The position numbers were made by a program, and so were the translations under genes. Shown here one piece after another: positions 1 through 9,605 of a stretch of 37,308 bases of DNA. Within the stretch, counting starts at the first letter, position 1. Each line of letters opens with the position of its first letter. Origin of the DNA: Acidobacteriota bacterium (lineage in GTDB: Bacteria; Acidobacteriota; Terriglobia; Acidiferrales; UBA7541); NCBI GenBank assembly GCA_003152355.1, contig PMAA01000193.1, positions 1-37,308 of the forward strand, written 5' to 3'. A model generated the notes under the pieces. It made no database searches. It saw only the letters and a list, made by a program, of their open reading frames with translations, and had not been told where the DNA came from.

Positions 1-43
1 CCCTTCGGCTACGCTCGGGGCAGGCTGAGGGGTTCACTCCAAT

Positions 44-130
44 CTTCCGCGGCTGAAGCCGAAGAGATCGAAGTGCAGATCTTTTCGGAGCGCTGAAGCG
101 CTCCTCTCCCGCATAAATGCGGGAGCTCCC
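44..130. repeat. Array of short intergenic hairpins (REP/BIME-like)
   Basis: GGAGCGC-TGAA-GCGCTCC (87-104), CTCCCGCAT-AA-ATGCGGGAG (106-125), palindrome GGGAGCTCCC (121-130), CGGC-TGAA-GCCG (50-61); no convincing ORF. Confidence 0.6.
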
Positions 131-218
131 ACCAAGCCGGAAAGACCTCACCTCTGGTGCGTGTCGTCCGGCAACGATCTCGCACGCATGCTCGATTGCG
201 CGATTCTCGTCTGAAGAT

Positions 219-246
219 GCCGCACGAAAACCGGTGCGGCGCTACA
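219..246 (-). repeat. REP-like hairpin with TGTAGC edge, copy 1
   Basis: GCCGCAC-8nt-GTGCGGC (219-240) followed by GCTACA; minus strand reads TGTAGCGCCGCAC...GTGCGGC. Confidence 0.55.
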
Positions 247-340
247 GGTGAAGATCAAGAGATTCGTTGCGGACGGAATTGACATCTTCGGCGTTTTGTC
301 CAATCCTTGAATGTTTCAAGCGTCTCTCGAGAGGGTATAG

Positions 341-1516
341 ATGGCATCCGGCGGAAAAATCGGCATCCTGACGGGCGGCGGCGACGTTCCCGGGCTCAAT
401 TCGGTGATCAAGTCAGCGGTATATCGCGCGAGCGAGATGGGCCGCGAAGTGATCGGCATTCGTAGAGGGTGGGAAGGGCTCACGCATCTTGATGCATCGC
501 AGGAAGTGGATGCGCGCTACATACGGCATCTGACGCGCGAGAGCACGCGCGCCATCGATCGCAGCGGCGGGACTGTGCTGCACACTTCGCGGACGAATCC
601 CATGCGCATCTCGAAAAACCGGCTGCCCGCGAACATTCCGCAGTCGGAACTCGATAAACTTACGACCGACGGAAAGACGTATAACTTCACGCCAATCGTG
701 CTACGCAATCTCGAACGGCTGGGCATCGGCTGCCTGATCGTCATCGGCGGCGACGATACGCTGGGATTCGCGGCCGCGCTCGATAAACTCGGCGTCCCAT
801 TGATGGCGATTCCGAAAACGATGGATAACGACGTCCAGGGCACTGAGTACTGCATTGGCTTTTCGACCGCGATTACGCGCGCGAAAGAGTTGATCAACCG
901 GCAGCGAACCACACTTGGCTCGCATGAACGCATCGGGATATTCCGGATTTTCGGACGGGATGCGGGATTCACAGCGCTCTACACGGCTTACGTTACGTCG
1001 GCGCGTTGCGTGATTCCCGAATATCCGTTCGACCTCGATCTTCTTGTGAAACTTCTCATGGACGACAAGCGGAACAATCCTAGCAACTACGCTTTCATTA
1101 TCGCGTCGGAAGGCGCGGTGTGGACGGGGCAGAAGGCCGAGGATTACGGCGAAGCCGACGCGTACGGACATCGCAAAAAAGTGGACATCGGCCACGCGCT
1201 GGCCGAAATCCTGCGCCAGCGAACCGGCGAAGAAACCATGACGAGCGACCTGACTTACGATTTGCGAAGCGGCGATCCTGATGCCGTGGATCAGGTGGTG
1301 GCAACGACATTTGCGAACGTTGCGTTCGATCTGATCGGAGACAAAGTTTACGGACGAATGATGGCCATTCGGGAAGGGCTATACTCCCATGCGCCGCTTC
1401 CCGACCACGCGCTCGGGCCGCGCACGGTAGATATCGAGAAACTTTACAACACTAAGCGCTACCGGCCGCGTTACGCCGGAAAACTGGGCGCACCTGTGTT
1501 TCTTATTTCCGCGTAG
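341..1516 (+). CDS. 6-phosphofructokinase family, probably pyrophosphate-dependent
   Basis: GILTGGGDVPGLNSVI, IGGDDTLGFAAAL, PKTMDNDV, GRDAGF motifs of the PFK family; Asp in GGDD and Lys in PKTxDND are PPi-type determinants. Confidence 0.92.
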   Translation: MASGGKIGILTGGGDVPGLNSVIKSAVYRASEMGREVIGIRRGWEGLTHLDASQEVDARYIRHLTRESTRAIDRSGGTVLHTSRTNPMRISKNRLPANIPQSELDKLTTDGKTYNFTPIVLRNLERLGIGCLIVIGGDDTLGFAAALDKLGVPLMAIPKTMDNDVQGTEYCIGFSTAITRAKELINRQRTTLGSHERIGIFRIFGRDAGFTALYTAYVTSARCVIPEYPFDLDLLVKLLMDDKRNNPSNYAFIIASEGAVWTGQKAEDYGEADAYGHRKKVDIGHALAEILRQRTGEETMTSDLTYDLRSGDPDAVDQVVATTFANVAFDLIGDKVYGRMMAIREGLYSHAPLPDHALGPRTVDIEKLYNTKRYRPRYAGKLGAPVFLISA

Positions 1517-1656
1517 TCTTGGCATAACCTTGCGGCCGCCGATATACCGAGGCGGAATACGGCCGCTGACGAGCCGGATTGGGTCATGTTCTCTTTCGTA
1601 AACACCTCAAATGGCACGAGATTGAGAAAACAGTAAAATATTGGTACGTTGGTTCG

Positions 1657-2001
1657 ATGGCAATTCAGCCGAGCCCGGATACGAAGTCGCAAAAGCGCCG
1701 CCGAAGCCAGCGTTTGAAAGCCCGCGTAACGATTGAAGTGAGGGCTCAAACTGCGGAAAAGCAGAGCGTTACGGAAAAGACCGAAGCATTGATCATCAAC
1801 GCTCACGGTGGGCTGATCCTTCTCTCGATGAAAGTTGCGCCAGATCAGCTGGTTACTGTGGTGAATTTGAAGACCGGGGACGAACTGCTGTCGCGGGTGA
1901 CTTCACTTGGGCCGAGCTTTATGGGGAAGACGGAAGTCGGAGTGGAATTCATCAAGCCATCTCCGCAATTTTGGGACGTATCGCCAGTATCGAGCCACTA
2001 A
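1657..2001 (+). CDS. PilZ-like domain protein (degenerate c-di-GMP motif)
   Basis: RRSQRLKARVTIEV near the N-terminus, INAHGGLILLS, terminal VGVEFIKPSPQFW; start chosen at internal ATG 1657 (ORF open from 1579). Confidence 0.6.
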   Translation: MAIQPSPDTKSQKRRRSQRLKARVTIEVRAQTAEKQSVTEKTEALIINAHGGLILLSMKVAPDQLVTVVNLKTGDELLSRVTSLGPSFMGKTEVGVEFIKPSPQFWDVSPVSSH

Positions 2002-2320
2002 GCCTGCGCGGCGTATTCCGCGTTGTTAGCCATTCAAAGACAATCCACGTTTCAGAGCCAAGACGCTCCAGCGTTAGGTGATGGACGTCGATTGCATGGG
2101 TTCCCGGAGGCGGGGGCTTGCGGGCTCTGATTGAATTCGTGCCGCCCCCTGACCTGGATGTTTGGTGGTCATCTCTCGATGAACCGCCGTCTAGCCGCTT
2201 CTCGATTGGATGTTTCGTGGCGATCTCCTACCTCGACTAACCGGCTCACTTTAAGTCCGAATCGGAGTCCAACTTCGAAGCGTCTAATGTGGAGTTTGGA
2301 GTTGAAGTGTCCTAAGATGT

Positions 2321-3556
2321 TTGGTCTGCCCTTCAGGAGAATTTTCGCGCTGTATGTGTGTTACACCAAGTAAACGCTCGGAGTTGCAGGTGCGTCCCGC
2401 GTATCGCAAAAGGCGAGCCACGTTGGCGGACGTCCGCGCGCTGAGCGTTGCGGCCGTCCTCCTCATGGTGGTCTCGGCGAGCTGCGCCGGTTGCGCGAAG
2501 AAGGACGCCTCGGCGGAAGGGCCGCCGCCTGCTGTCGCCGTGAAAACGATCGTCGCGGAGAACGCCACGATCCCGGATGAATCGGAGTATCTCGCCACGC
2601 TGAAGTCGCGGAACTCGGCTACGATCAATCCGCAGGTCGAAGGGTCGATCACAAAAATCTTCGTTAAATCGGGTGACCGCGTTGCGGCGGGCAAATCGCT
2701 GATGGAAATTGATCCGATCAAACAGCAGGCGACGTTGCAAAGCCAGACGGCGGCACGGTCTGCGCAAGAGGCAACTCTCTCCTACGCGAAGGTGCAGCTC
2801 GATCGAGAGAAAAAACTGTACGACGCGGGCATCGTAGCGAAGCAGGAGCTCGACCAGGCACAAACTACGTACGATGCCGCCGAGAAGCAGCTCGAATCAC
2901 TGCAAGCGCAGGAAAACGAACAGCAGGTCGAGCTGCATTATTACAGCGTCATCGCGCCTTCGAGCGGACTTATCGGCGACGTGCCGGTACGCGTGGGGGA
3001 TCGCGTCACGACGACGACGATGCTAACGACCGTGGATGAACCAGGGAGCCTTGAAGCGTACATTTCTGTTCCCGTCGAAAACGCAAAAAATCTGAAGATT
3101 GGGCTGCCCGTGCAGTTGCTCGATCCTACCGGAGCGGTAACCGACGAGACGCGGATTGATTTCATTTCGCCGCAAACCGATTCTTCGACCCAATCCGTGC
3201 TGGCGAAAGCCACGGTCAGCAATCCGAAGGATATCTTGCGCACCGCCCAATTCGCGCGGGCGCGGATCATCTGGGGAACACATCAGGGAACGTTGATTCC
3301 GGTACTCGCGGTGTCGCGGATCAACGGCCAGTATTTCGCGTTCGTCGCCGAGAAGTCCGGCGCCGCAACGGTCGCGAAACAGCGCTTGCTGCACGTCGGC
3401 GATCTCGTCGGTAATAGCTACGCTGTGCTCGACGGAATCAAGCCGGGCGATCACATCATCGTCGAGGGAACGCAAATCCTCGGCGACGGGTCCCCAATCG
3501 TCGAGTCTCCGGCCGAAACTTCCGCAAGGGCTGCTGCCGGGGCGCCACAATCCTGA
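2321..3556 (+). CDS. RND efflux periplasmic adaptor (HlyD/MFP, AcrA-like), probable lipoprotein
   Basis: Lipobox-like SASCAGCAKK; PQVEGSITKIFVKSGDRVAAGKSLMEIDP biotinyl-lipoyl-like region; coiled coil; C-terminal GIKPGDHIIVEGTQILGDG. ATG at 2354 is an alternative start. Confidence 0.93.
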   Translation: MVCPSGEFSRCMCVTPSKRSELQVRPAYRKRRATLADVRALSVAAVLLMVVSASCAGCAKKDASAEGPPPAVAVKTIVAENATIPDESEYLATLKSRNSATINPQVEGSITKIFVKSGDRVAAGKSLMEIDPIKQQATLQSQTAARSAQEATLSYAKVQLDREKKLYDAGIVAKQELDQAQTTYDAAEKQLESLQAQENEQQVELHYYSVIAPSSGLIGDVPVRVGDRVTTTTMLTTVDEPGSLEAYISVPVENAKNLKIGLPVQLLDPTGAVTDETRIDFISPQTDSSTQSVLAKATVSNPKDILRTAQFARARIIWGTHQGTLIPVLAVSRINGQYFAFVAEKSGAATVAKQRLLHVGDLVGNSYAVLDGIKPGDHIIVEGTQILGDGSPIVESPAETSARAAAGAPQS

Positions 3557-3576
3557 GGCCGGGCTAAAACGAATTC

Positions 3577-6500
3577 ATGTTCGTTGACTTCTTCATCAAG
3601 CGGCCAATCTTTGCCACGGTTTGCGCGCTTCTGATTATTCTCGCGGGCGCCGTTTCGATTCCGACGCTGCCCGTGGCGCAGTTCCCCAATCTCGCCCCTC
3701 CGCAAGTAACCGTATCGGCTTCCTACAACGGCGCGAGCGCGCAGACGGTGGAGACTTCCGTCACGATTCCGCTGGAGCAGCAAATCAACGGCGTCGAGGG
3801 CATGAAGTACATGACTTCGACGAGCGGAAACGATGGCTCGTGCGGGATCACGGTGACGTTCGACGTGTCGCGCAACGTGGACCTTGCCGCGGTGGACGTG
3901 CAAAATCGCGTCAACACGGCGCTCGGGCGTATGCCGAACGAGGTTAAGACCACTGGCATTACGATCACGAAGGCGGCGAGCGGTTTCGTTCTCGGAGCGG
4001 GCGTTTATGCCGAGAACGGCGAGTACGACAGTCTGTTTATCAGCAACTATGTGGACATCTACGTTCGCGACGCTCTGAAGCGCGTACACGGTGTCGCCGA
4101 CGTCTTTAATTTTTCGCCGCGCGAATACTCGATGCGACTTTGGCTCGACCCCACGCGACTCGCGAGCCGCGGGCTGACTGCCACGGATGTCGTCAGCGCG
4201 CTCACCGAACAAAATGTTCAGGTGGCGGCCGGCGAAGTCGGGCAGCCGCCGTCCATTCCCGGCCAGATGTATCAGATAAGTGTCCGCGCCGTTGGCCGGC
4301 TTACAGAACCTTCCGAGTTCGACAACATTATTTTGAAAACGGGAAATGACGGCACGCTGATTCGATTGAAGGATGTTGGGCGAGCGGAGCTTGGCGCCGA
4401 AAGCTACGCTTCGAATCTGCGATTCAACGGCCACGATGCGATCGGGTTCGGCGTCACGCAGCTTCCCGGCGCCAATGCGCTCGATGTGGATCGCGAAGTG
4501 AAAGCGGAATTGATACGCCTTTCGAAGCGGTTCCCTCCCGGATTAAAAGCCGCCGTTGCGTTCGACTCGACGACGGTGATCGGCGAGTCCATTCGAGATG
4601 TTCTCTACACGTTGCTCGAGGCAATTTTTCTCGTCATCGCGGTCATCTACATTTTCCTTCAGGATTGGCGCACAACGATTATTCCGGCAGTGACGATTCC
4701 CGTTTCGCTCGTCGGCACGTTTGTGTTCGTGAAGATGCTGGGGTTTTCGATCAACACGCTGACACTCTTCGGAATTACGCTGGCCACCGGACTCGTCGTA
4801 GACGACGCGATCGTGGTGATTGAAAACGTCGAGCGGCATATCGCCGAGGGCGTTGCAGACGCGCACGATGCTGCGTCGGTTGCGATGGACGAAGTTGCCG
4901 GCGCTGTGGTGGCGACGTCGCTCGTGCTCGTGGCCGTGTTCGTTCCGGTGGCATTTTTTCCCGGGACAACGGGAATTCTCTTCCGCCAATTTGCGCTGAC
5001 GATCGCGTTCTCCGTGTCGATATCGGCGTTCAACGCTCTGACGCTGACTCCGGCGCTCTCCGCGCTATTGCTGGGGCACGTGCGTGGGGAGACGGGCGCG
5101 ATTTGGAGGGCGTTTAATCGCGGCGTGGCGGGAATGACGCAGGCTTATCGAAAAACGCTCCATCACATCATGCGATGGCAAGTTGCCGCGCTCATCGTGT
5201 TTCTCTGCGGGCTCGGACTCACTTACTTTCTTTACCAAAAAGTTCCGCGCGGCTTCATTCCTGACGAGGACGCCGGCTATTTCATCATCGCGGTGCAAGC
5301 GCCGCAGGGCGCCTCGCTCGCCTACACGACGAACATTTTTGGACAGGTGGAAGCGGCGCTAAGCAAGTCTCCGGAAATTGAGGGCGCATTCAGCGTCGTG
5401 GGATTCAGCTTCAGCGGCAGCGCGCCGAATCTGGGCCTCGCGTTCGCGAGCCTTAAACCATTCGATCAGCGGCAGGGCGAGCAACACTCGGTGGCCACGG
5501 TGATCGGCCGGTTGCGCGAACCTTTGAGTCATATTTCGGGCGCCATCGTTGTTCCGTTTTCTCCGCCTGCGGTGCAGGGACTCGGAAATTTCGGGGGCTT
5601 CCAATTCATGGTGGAAGATTTGGGCGGGAATACGGTGCAAGCACTCTCGCAAGCGACGAACGCATTGGCGGCCCAGGGAAACGCGAGCAGCGATTTGCGG
5701 GGTCTCTTTACGAGCTTCACGGCAAACGACCCGCAGTTTGTCGTCACCTTCGATCGCGAAAAAGCGAAGGGCCTCGGCGTGCCATTGAGTCAAATTACCG
5801 ACGCGCTGCAAGTCTACATGGGGTCAATTTACGTGAATGATTTTGACTTCAACAATCGCGCGTATCGCGTCTACATCCAGGCGGATAAACAATTTCGTTC
5901 GTCACCGCAAGACTTGCAGCAATATTACGTGCGAGCGGCGTCGGGCGCGATGGTGCCGCTGCAAAGCGTGATTCGCGTCGAGACGGTGGCCTCGCCGCAA
6001 GTGATCAGCCACTACAATTTGTTCCGCTCCGCTGAAATTGACGGCTCGGCCGCGCCCCGCCGCAGTTCGGGCGATGCCATCGCGGCGATGGACAAGCTGG
6101 CGACTCGCGTGCTGCCGCGAGGATTCGGATACGAATGGACGGGGCTGTCTCTCGAAGAATTGCAATCCGGCAGCACGACTGTGGTGCTATTCAGTCTCGG
6201 CTTGCTCGTGGTGTATCTGACGCTCGCCGCGCAATATGAAAGTTTCTCCCTGCCATTGATCGTTCTTTTTGCGGTGCCGATGGCGCTGCTCGGAGCGCTC
6301 GCCGCTCAATCGCTGCGCGGTCTCGAAAATGACGTGTACTGCCAAATCGGTCTGGTCATGCTGATCGGGCTTTCGAGCAAGAACGCGATTCTGATTGTCG
6401 AATTCGCGGAACAGTTGCGCCGCAAGTTTGGCCTCAGCATTGTGGAGGCGTCCATCGAAGCGGCGCGAATCCGGCTGCGGCCGATTCTGATGACTTCGCT

Positions 6501-6723
6501 CGCGTTTATTTTCGGCGTTCTTCCACTCGTGCTGGCGCGAGGCGCGGGACGAGTGGGGCGGCAATCGGTGGGAACGACCGTGTTCGGCGGAATGATCGCG
6601 GCGACGTCGCTCAATCTTCTATTTATTCCCGTGCTGTACGTGATCGTGAAGGGTTTGCAGGAACGGTTGATGCCGGAACGCCATGCTGCTACGCCCGCTA
6701 CACATCCGGAAACCGGCGACTGA
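3577..6723 (+). CDS. RND efflux transporter permease (AcrB/MexB, HAE1 family)
   Basis: 1048 aa; N-terminal MFVDFFIKRPIFATV, TM4 motif GLVVDDAIVVIENVERH, GLSSKNAILIVEFA; directly downstream of the adaptor gene. Confidence 0.97.
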   Translation: MFVDFFIKRPIFATVCALLIILAGAVSIPTLPVAQFPNLAPPQVTVSASYNGASAQTVETSVTIPLEQQINGVEGMKYMTSTSGNDGSCGITVTFDVSRNVDLAAVDVQNRVNTALGRMPNEVKTTGITITKAASGFVLGAGVYAENGEYDSLFISNYVDIYVRDALKRVHGVADVFNFSPREYSMRLWLDPTRLASRGLTATDVVSALTEQNVQVAAGEVGQPPSIPGQMYQISVRAVGRLTEPSEFDNIILKTGNDGTLIRLKDVGRAELGAESYASNLRFNGHDAIGFGVTQLPGANALDVDREVKAELIRLSKRFPPGLKAAVAFDSTTVIGESIRDVLYTLLEAIFLVIAVIYIFLQDWRTTIIPAVTIPVSLVGTFVFVKMLGFSINTLTLFGITLATGLVVDDAIVVIENVERHIAEGVADAHDAASVAMDEVAGAVVATSLVLVAVFVPVAFFPGTTGILFRQFALTIAFSVSISAFNALTLTPALSALLLGHVRGETGAIWRAFNRGVAGMTQAYRKTLHHIMRWQVAALIVFLCGLGLTYFLYQKVPRGFIPDEDAGYFIIAVQAPQGASLAYTTNIFGQVEAALSKSPEIEGAFSVVGFSFSGSAPNLGLAFASLKPFDQRQGEQHSVATVIGRLREPLSHISGAIVVPFSPPAVQGLGNFGGFQFMVEDLGGNTVQALSQATNALAAQGNASSDLRGLFTSFTANDPQFVVTFDREKAKGLGVPLSQITDALQVYMGSIYVNDFDFNNRAYRVYIQADKQFRSSPQDLQQYYVRAASGAMVPLQSVIRVETVASPQVISHYNLFRSAEIDGSAAPRRSSGDAIAAMDKLATRVLPRGFGYEWTGLSLEELQSGSTTVVLFSLGLLVVYLTLAAQYESFSLPLIVLFAVPMALLGALAAQSLRGLENDVYCQIGLVMLIGLSSKNAILIVEFAEQLRRKFGLSIVEASIEAARIRLRPILMTSLAFIFGVLPLVLARGAGRVGRQSVGTTVFGGMIAATSLNLLFIPVLYVIVKGLQERLMPERHAATPATHPETGD

Positions 6724-6764
6724 TACTCGCGCTTCGCGCGCTTTCGTCTTCGTTTATTCCTGTT

Positions 6765-6781
6765 ACCGTTTATTAAACGGT
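6765..6781. promoter_or_regulatory. 17-bp perfect palindrome ACCGTTTATTAAACGGT, candidate operator upstream of GH2
   Basis: Arms ACCGTTTA/TAAACGGT around T6773; half-site CGTTTATT at 6751; core repeated upstream of the APC gene (11032-11044). Confidence 0.6.
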
Positions 6782-6844
6782 GCGAGCATCAGACGGCGTG
6801 GTAGAATGCGCGGACGCTTTTCGCATTTCGATTCGAGGGATTGC

Positions 6845-9574
6845 ATGCCGAAACTCTCATTGAGGCTCGAAGCACGCCTGCACACCACCGAGGACGTGTT
6901 TCATCGAACCATCGGAACCATTTCAAGATGTTTTTTGGTGGCTGCCGTGGCTTTCGCGGCCGCCACGCTATGGCCAGTTGCTGCCGCCGCGCAAACATTC
7001 GAAACCCCGACTCTTGCACTCAAATCAGAGTGGAAAGTTCAATCTTCGGCGCGAATCTTCGGCGGAGGCGGCAGCGCAGTTTCTCAACCGGGCTTCCCTG
7101 CTCCGGATTGGTATCCAGCGACGGTGCCGAATACCGTTGTGGCTGCGCTCGTCGACGACAAAATATACCCGGACCCAAACTACGGCATGAATCTTCGCAC
7201 TTATCCGGGAATGAGCTACAAGATCGGCGAAAATTTTTCGTGGGAGGAAATGCGGAAAGACAGTCCATTTCGCGTGTCGTGGTGGTATCGGACGGAATTT
7301 CAGGTTCCGGCGGACTGGCGCGGCAAGAGCATCTGGCTGAACTTTCAAGGAATTAATTACCGCGCGAACATCTGGCTGAACGGGCGGCAAATCGCCAACT
7401 CGAACGATGTCGCCGGCGCATTTCGCCGTTACGAATTTGAAGTCAGTTCGGCGCTGGCGATCGGTAAAGCGAACGCCCTGGCCGTGGAAATCTTTCCGCC
7501 GACTTCGCACGATCTCGCGGTGACATTCGTGGATTGGAATCCGCTGCCGCCCGATAAGGACATGGGCATCTGGGGCGATGTGTTCCTGGTGGCGAGCGGG
7601 CCTGTGGCCGTCCGCAACGCGCAGGTGGAAACCAAACTCGATCTGCCAAGCCTCGACAACGCGCACTTGACTGTCCGCGCGGAGGCGCACAATTCGACGC
7701 CGCAGCCCGTCGAAGGAGTTCTGCGCGGAACATTGGGCGACGTGAAGTTCGAGCAGAACGTTTCGCTCGCCGCCAACGAAACAAAAGAGATTACTTTTAC
7801 GCCCGAGCAATTCGCGCAGTTGAATCTCGCCGCGCCGCACATCTGGTGGCCGTACGGCATGGGCAAGCAGGACATGTATTACCTTCAACTGGAATTCGAT
7901 GTCGGCAAGAAGACTTCGGATCGCATGGGGCTCAGGTTCGGCATCGATCAAATCACGTCGAGGCTCACTTCGAAAGGCGGCACTCAATTCAGCGTGAACG
8001 GAAAAGACGTCCTGATTCGCGGCGGCGGCTGGACGCCGGACATGTTTCTTCACCAGGATCCCACGCGCTGGGAAGATGATTTGCGCTACGTTCGCGGCAT
8101 GAACTTGAACACGGTGCGGCTGGAAGGCAAGTTGATGTCCGACGATTTTTTCGATCTGGCCGACCGGTACGGAATTTTGGTGATGCCGGGCTGGTGCTGC
8201 TGCGATCACTGGGAAAAGTGGGGCAAGTGGAAACCGGAAGATCGCAAAGTGGCCACGGCATCGTTGCACGATCAGATCGCGCGGCTGCGGAATCATCCGA
8301 GCGTTTTTGTGTGGCTCAACGGCAGCGACAATCCGCCGCCCGCTGAAATCGAAAAAGCCTATCTCGAAGTGCTGAAGCAAGAGCACTGGCCGAAGCCGGT
8401 GCTTTCTTCAGCGTCGGAGAAACGAACATCGGTGACAGGCCCGTCCGGCGTGAAGATGACGGGACCGTACGACTACGTTCCGCCGAATTACTGGCTCGAA
8501 GACCACGAACATGGCGGAGCCTTCGGATTCAACACCGAGACGAGCCCAGGCCCCGCGATTCCGACGGTGGACAGCTTGAAACGCATGCTGCCGGAAAAAG
8601 AGCTATGGCCGATCAACGATGTCTGGGATTATCACGCGGGCGGCGGGCAATTCAAAAACCTCGGCTTATATAATTTAGCTCTCGACAAGCGCTACGGCCC
8701 TGCGAAAAATCTGGCAGATTACGAGTGGAAATCGCAAGCGACGGCGTACGAGGGCGAACGCGCGATGTTCGAGGCGTTCGGGAGAAACAAAGGCACGGCG
8801 ACCGGCGTCATCCAATGGATGCTGAACAATGCGTGGCCTTCGACTATCTGGCATCTCTATGATTTTTACCTGCGGCCTGGCGGCGGATATTTCGGAACGA
8901 AGAAAGCTTGCGAACCGCTGCACGTTCAGTATTCCTACGACAATCAGTCCGTTGTCGTGGTGAACGATGAACGGACTTCTTTCACCGGATTGAAAGTAAC
9001 CGCGAAAGTTTACGACATCAACGCAACAGAGAAATTTACGCACAGCGAGACGATTGATTCGCCAGCCGGCAGCGTGACCACGGCTCTGAAAGTGCCCGAC
9101 GTGCGCGGGATTACGACGACCTATTTCCTCAATCTGACGCTTGAAGACTCCACGGGCGCGGCCGTGAGCTCGAATTTCTATTGGCTCTCAACCAAGCCCG
9201 ACGTCCTCGCATCGGACGCCTATACCTGGTACACGACGCCGCAAAGATCGTTTGCCGATTTGCGCGATCTCGCACGGCTTACGCCCGTGACGCTGAAATA
9301 TTCCATTGATACTCAGAACGAAAAGGACGAGGGCACGACGACGGTTCACGTTTCCAATCCGAGCGAACATCTGGCGTTTCTCGTTCACTTGCGCCTCACC
9401 CGTGGAGCCGGCGGTCAGGAAATATTGCCGGTTTTGTGGGATGACAATTATTTCGAACTGCTGCCGGGTGAATCGCGCTACGTCAAAGCCAGCTACTGGT
9501 TGCGAGATCTTGGCAAGGACGAGCCCGAGCTTGAGGTGAGCGGATGGAACGTGACGAGCGCCGCGCCGAACTGA
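6845..9574 (+). CDS. Secreted glycoside hydrolase family 2, exo-beta-D-glucosaminidase-like
   Basis: Signal peptide (FLVAAVAFAAATLWPVAAAAQ), GH2 sandwich WLNFQGINYRANIWLNGRQIA, WLNGSDNPPP and GFNTETSPG catalytic regions, MLNNAWPSTIWHLYDFYLRPGG. Start ATG 6845; the open frame extends to 6683 but overlaps the RND gene. Confidence 0.88.
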   Translation: MPKLSLRLEARLHTTEDVFHRTIGTISRCFLVAAVAFAAATLWPVAAAAQTFETPTLALKSEWKVQSSARIFGGGGSAVSQPGFPAPDWYPATVPNTVVAALVDDKIYPDPNYGMNLRTYPGMSYKIGENFSWEEMRKDSPFRVSWWYRTEFQVPADWRGKSIWLNFQGINYRANIWLNGRQIANSNDVAGAFRRYEFEVSSALAIGKANALAVEIFPPTSHDLAVTFVDWNPLPPDKDMGIWGDVFLVASGPVAVRNAQVETKLDLPSLDNAHLTVRAEAHNSTPQPVEGVLRGTLGDVKFEQNVSLAANETKEITFTPEQFAQLNLAAPHIWWPYGMGKQDMYYLQLEFDVGKKTSDRMGLRFGIDQITSRLTSKGGTQFSVNGKDVLIRGGGWTPDMFLHQDPTRWEDDLRYVRGMNLNTVRLEGKLMSDDFFDLADRYGILVMPGWCCCDHWEKWGKWKPEDRKVATASLHDQIARLRNHPSVFVWLNGSDNPPPAEIEKAYLEVLKQEHWPKPVLSSASEKRTSVTGPSGVKMTGPYDYVPPNYWLEDHEHGGAFGFNTETSPGPAIPTVDSLKRMLPEKELWPINDVWDYHAGGGQFKNLGLYNLALDKRYGPAKNLADYEWKSQATAYEGERAMFEAFGRNKGTATGVIQWMLNNAWPSTIWHLYDFYLRPGGGYFGTKKACEPLHVQYSYDNQSVVVVNDERTSFTGLKVTAKVYDINATEKFTHSETIDSPAGSVTTALKVPDVRGITTTYFLNLTLEDSTGAAVSSNFYWLSTKPDVLASDAYTWYTTPQRSFADLRDLARLTPVTLKYSIDTQNEKDEGTTTVHVSNPSEHLAFLVHLRLTRGAGGQEILPVLWDDNYFELLPGESRYVKASYWLRDLGKDEPELEVSGWNVTSAAPN

Positions 9575-9605
9575 GCCGATCCCGGCCGCTGCGTTCAGTT
9601 CGGCG

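Noticed and set aside
1532-1566. GCGGCCG/CGGCCGC inverted repeat after the PFK gene as a terminator
   Set aside because: 21-nt spacer and no T-tract; too weak to call.
2131-2373. 80-aa + strand ORF upstream of the RND adaptor
   Set aside because: Overlaps the adaptor start region and repeats; low-plausibility composition.
3451-4434. 327-aa minus-strand ORF antisense to RND adaptor/permease
   Set aside because: Shadow ORF; both + strand genes have strong family motifs.
7025-8386. 453-aa minus-strand ORF antisense to the GH2 gene
   Set aside because: Shadow ORF from GC-rich codon bias; no domain, Arg/His-rich composition, and the + strand clearly encodes GH2.
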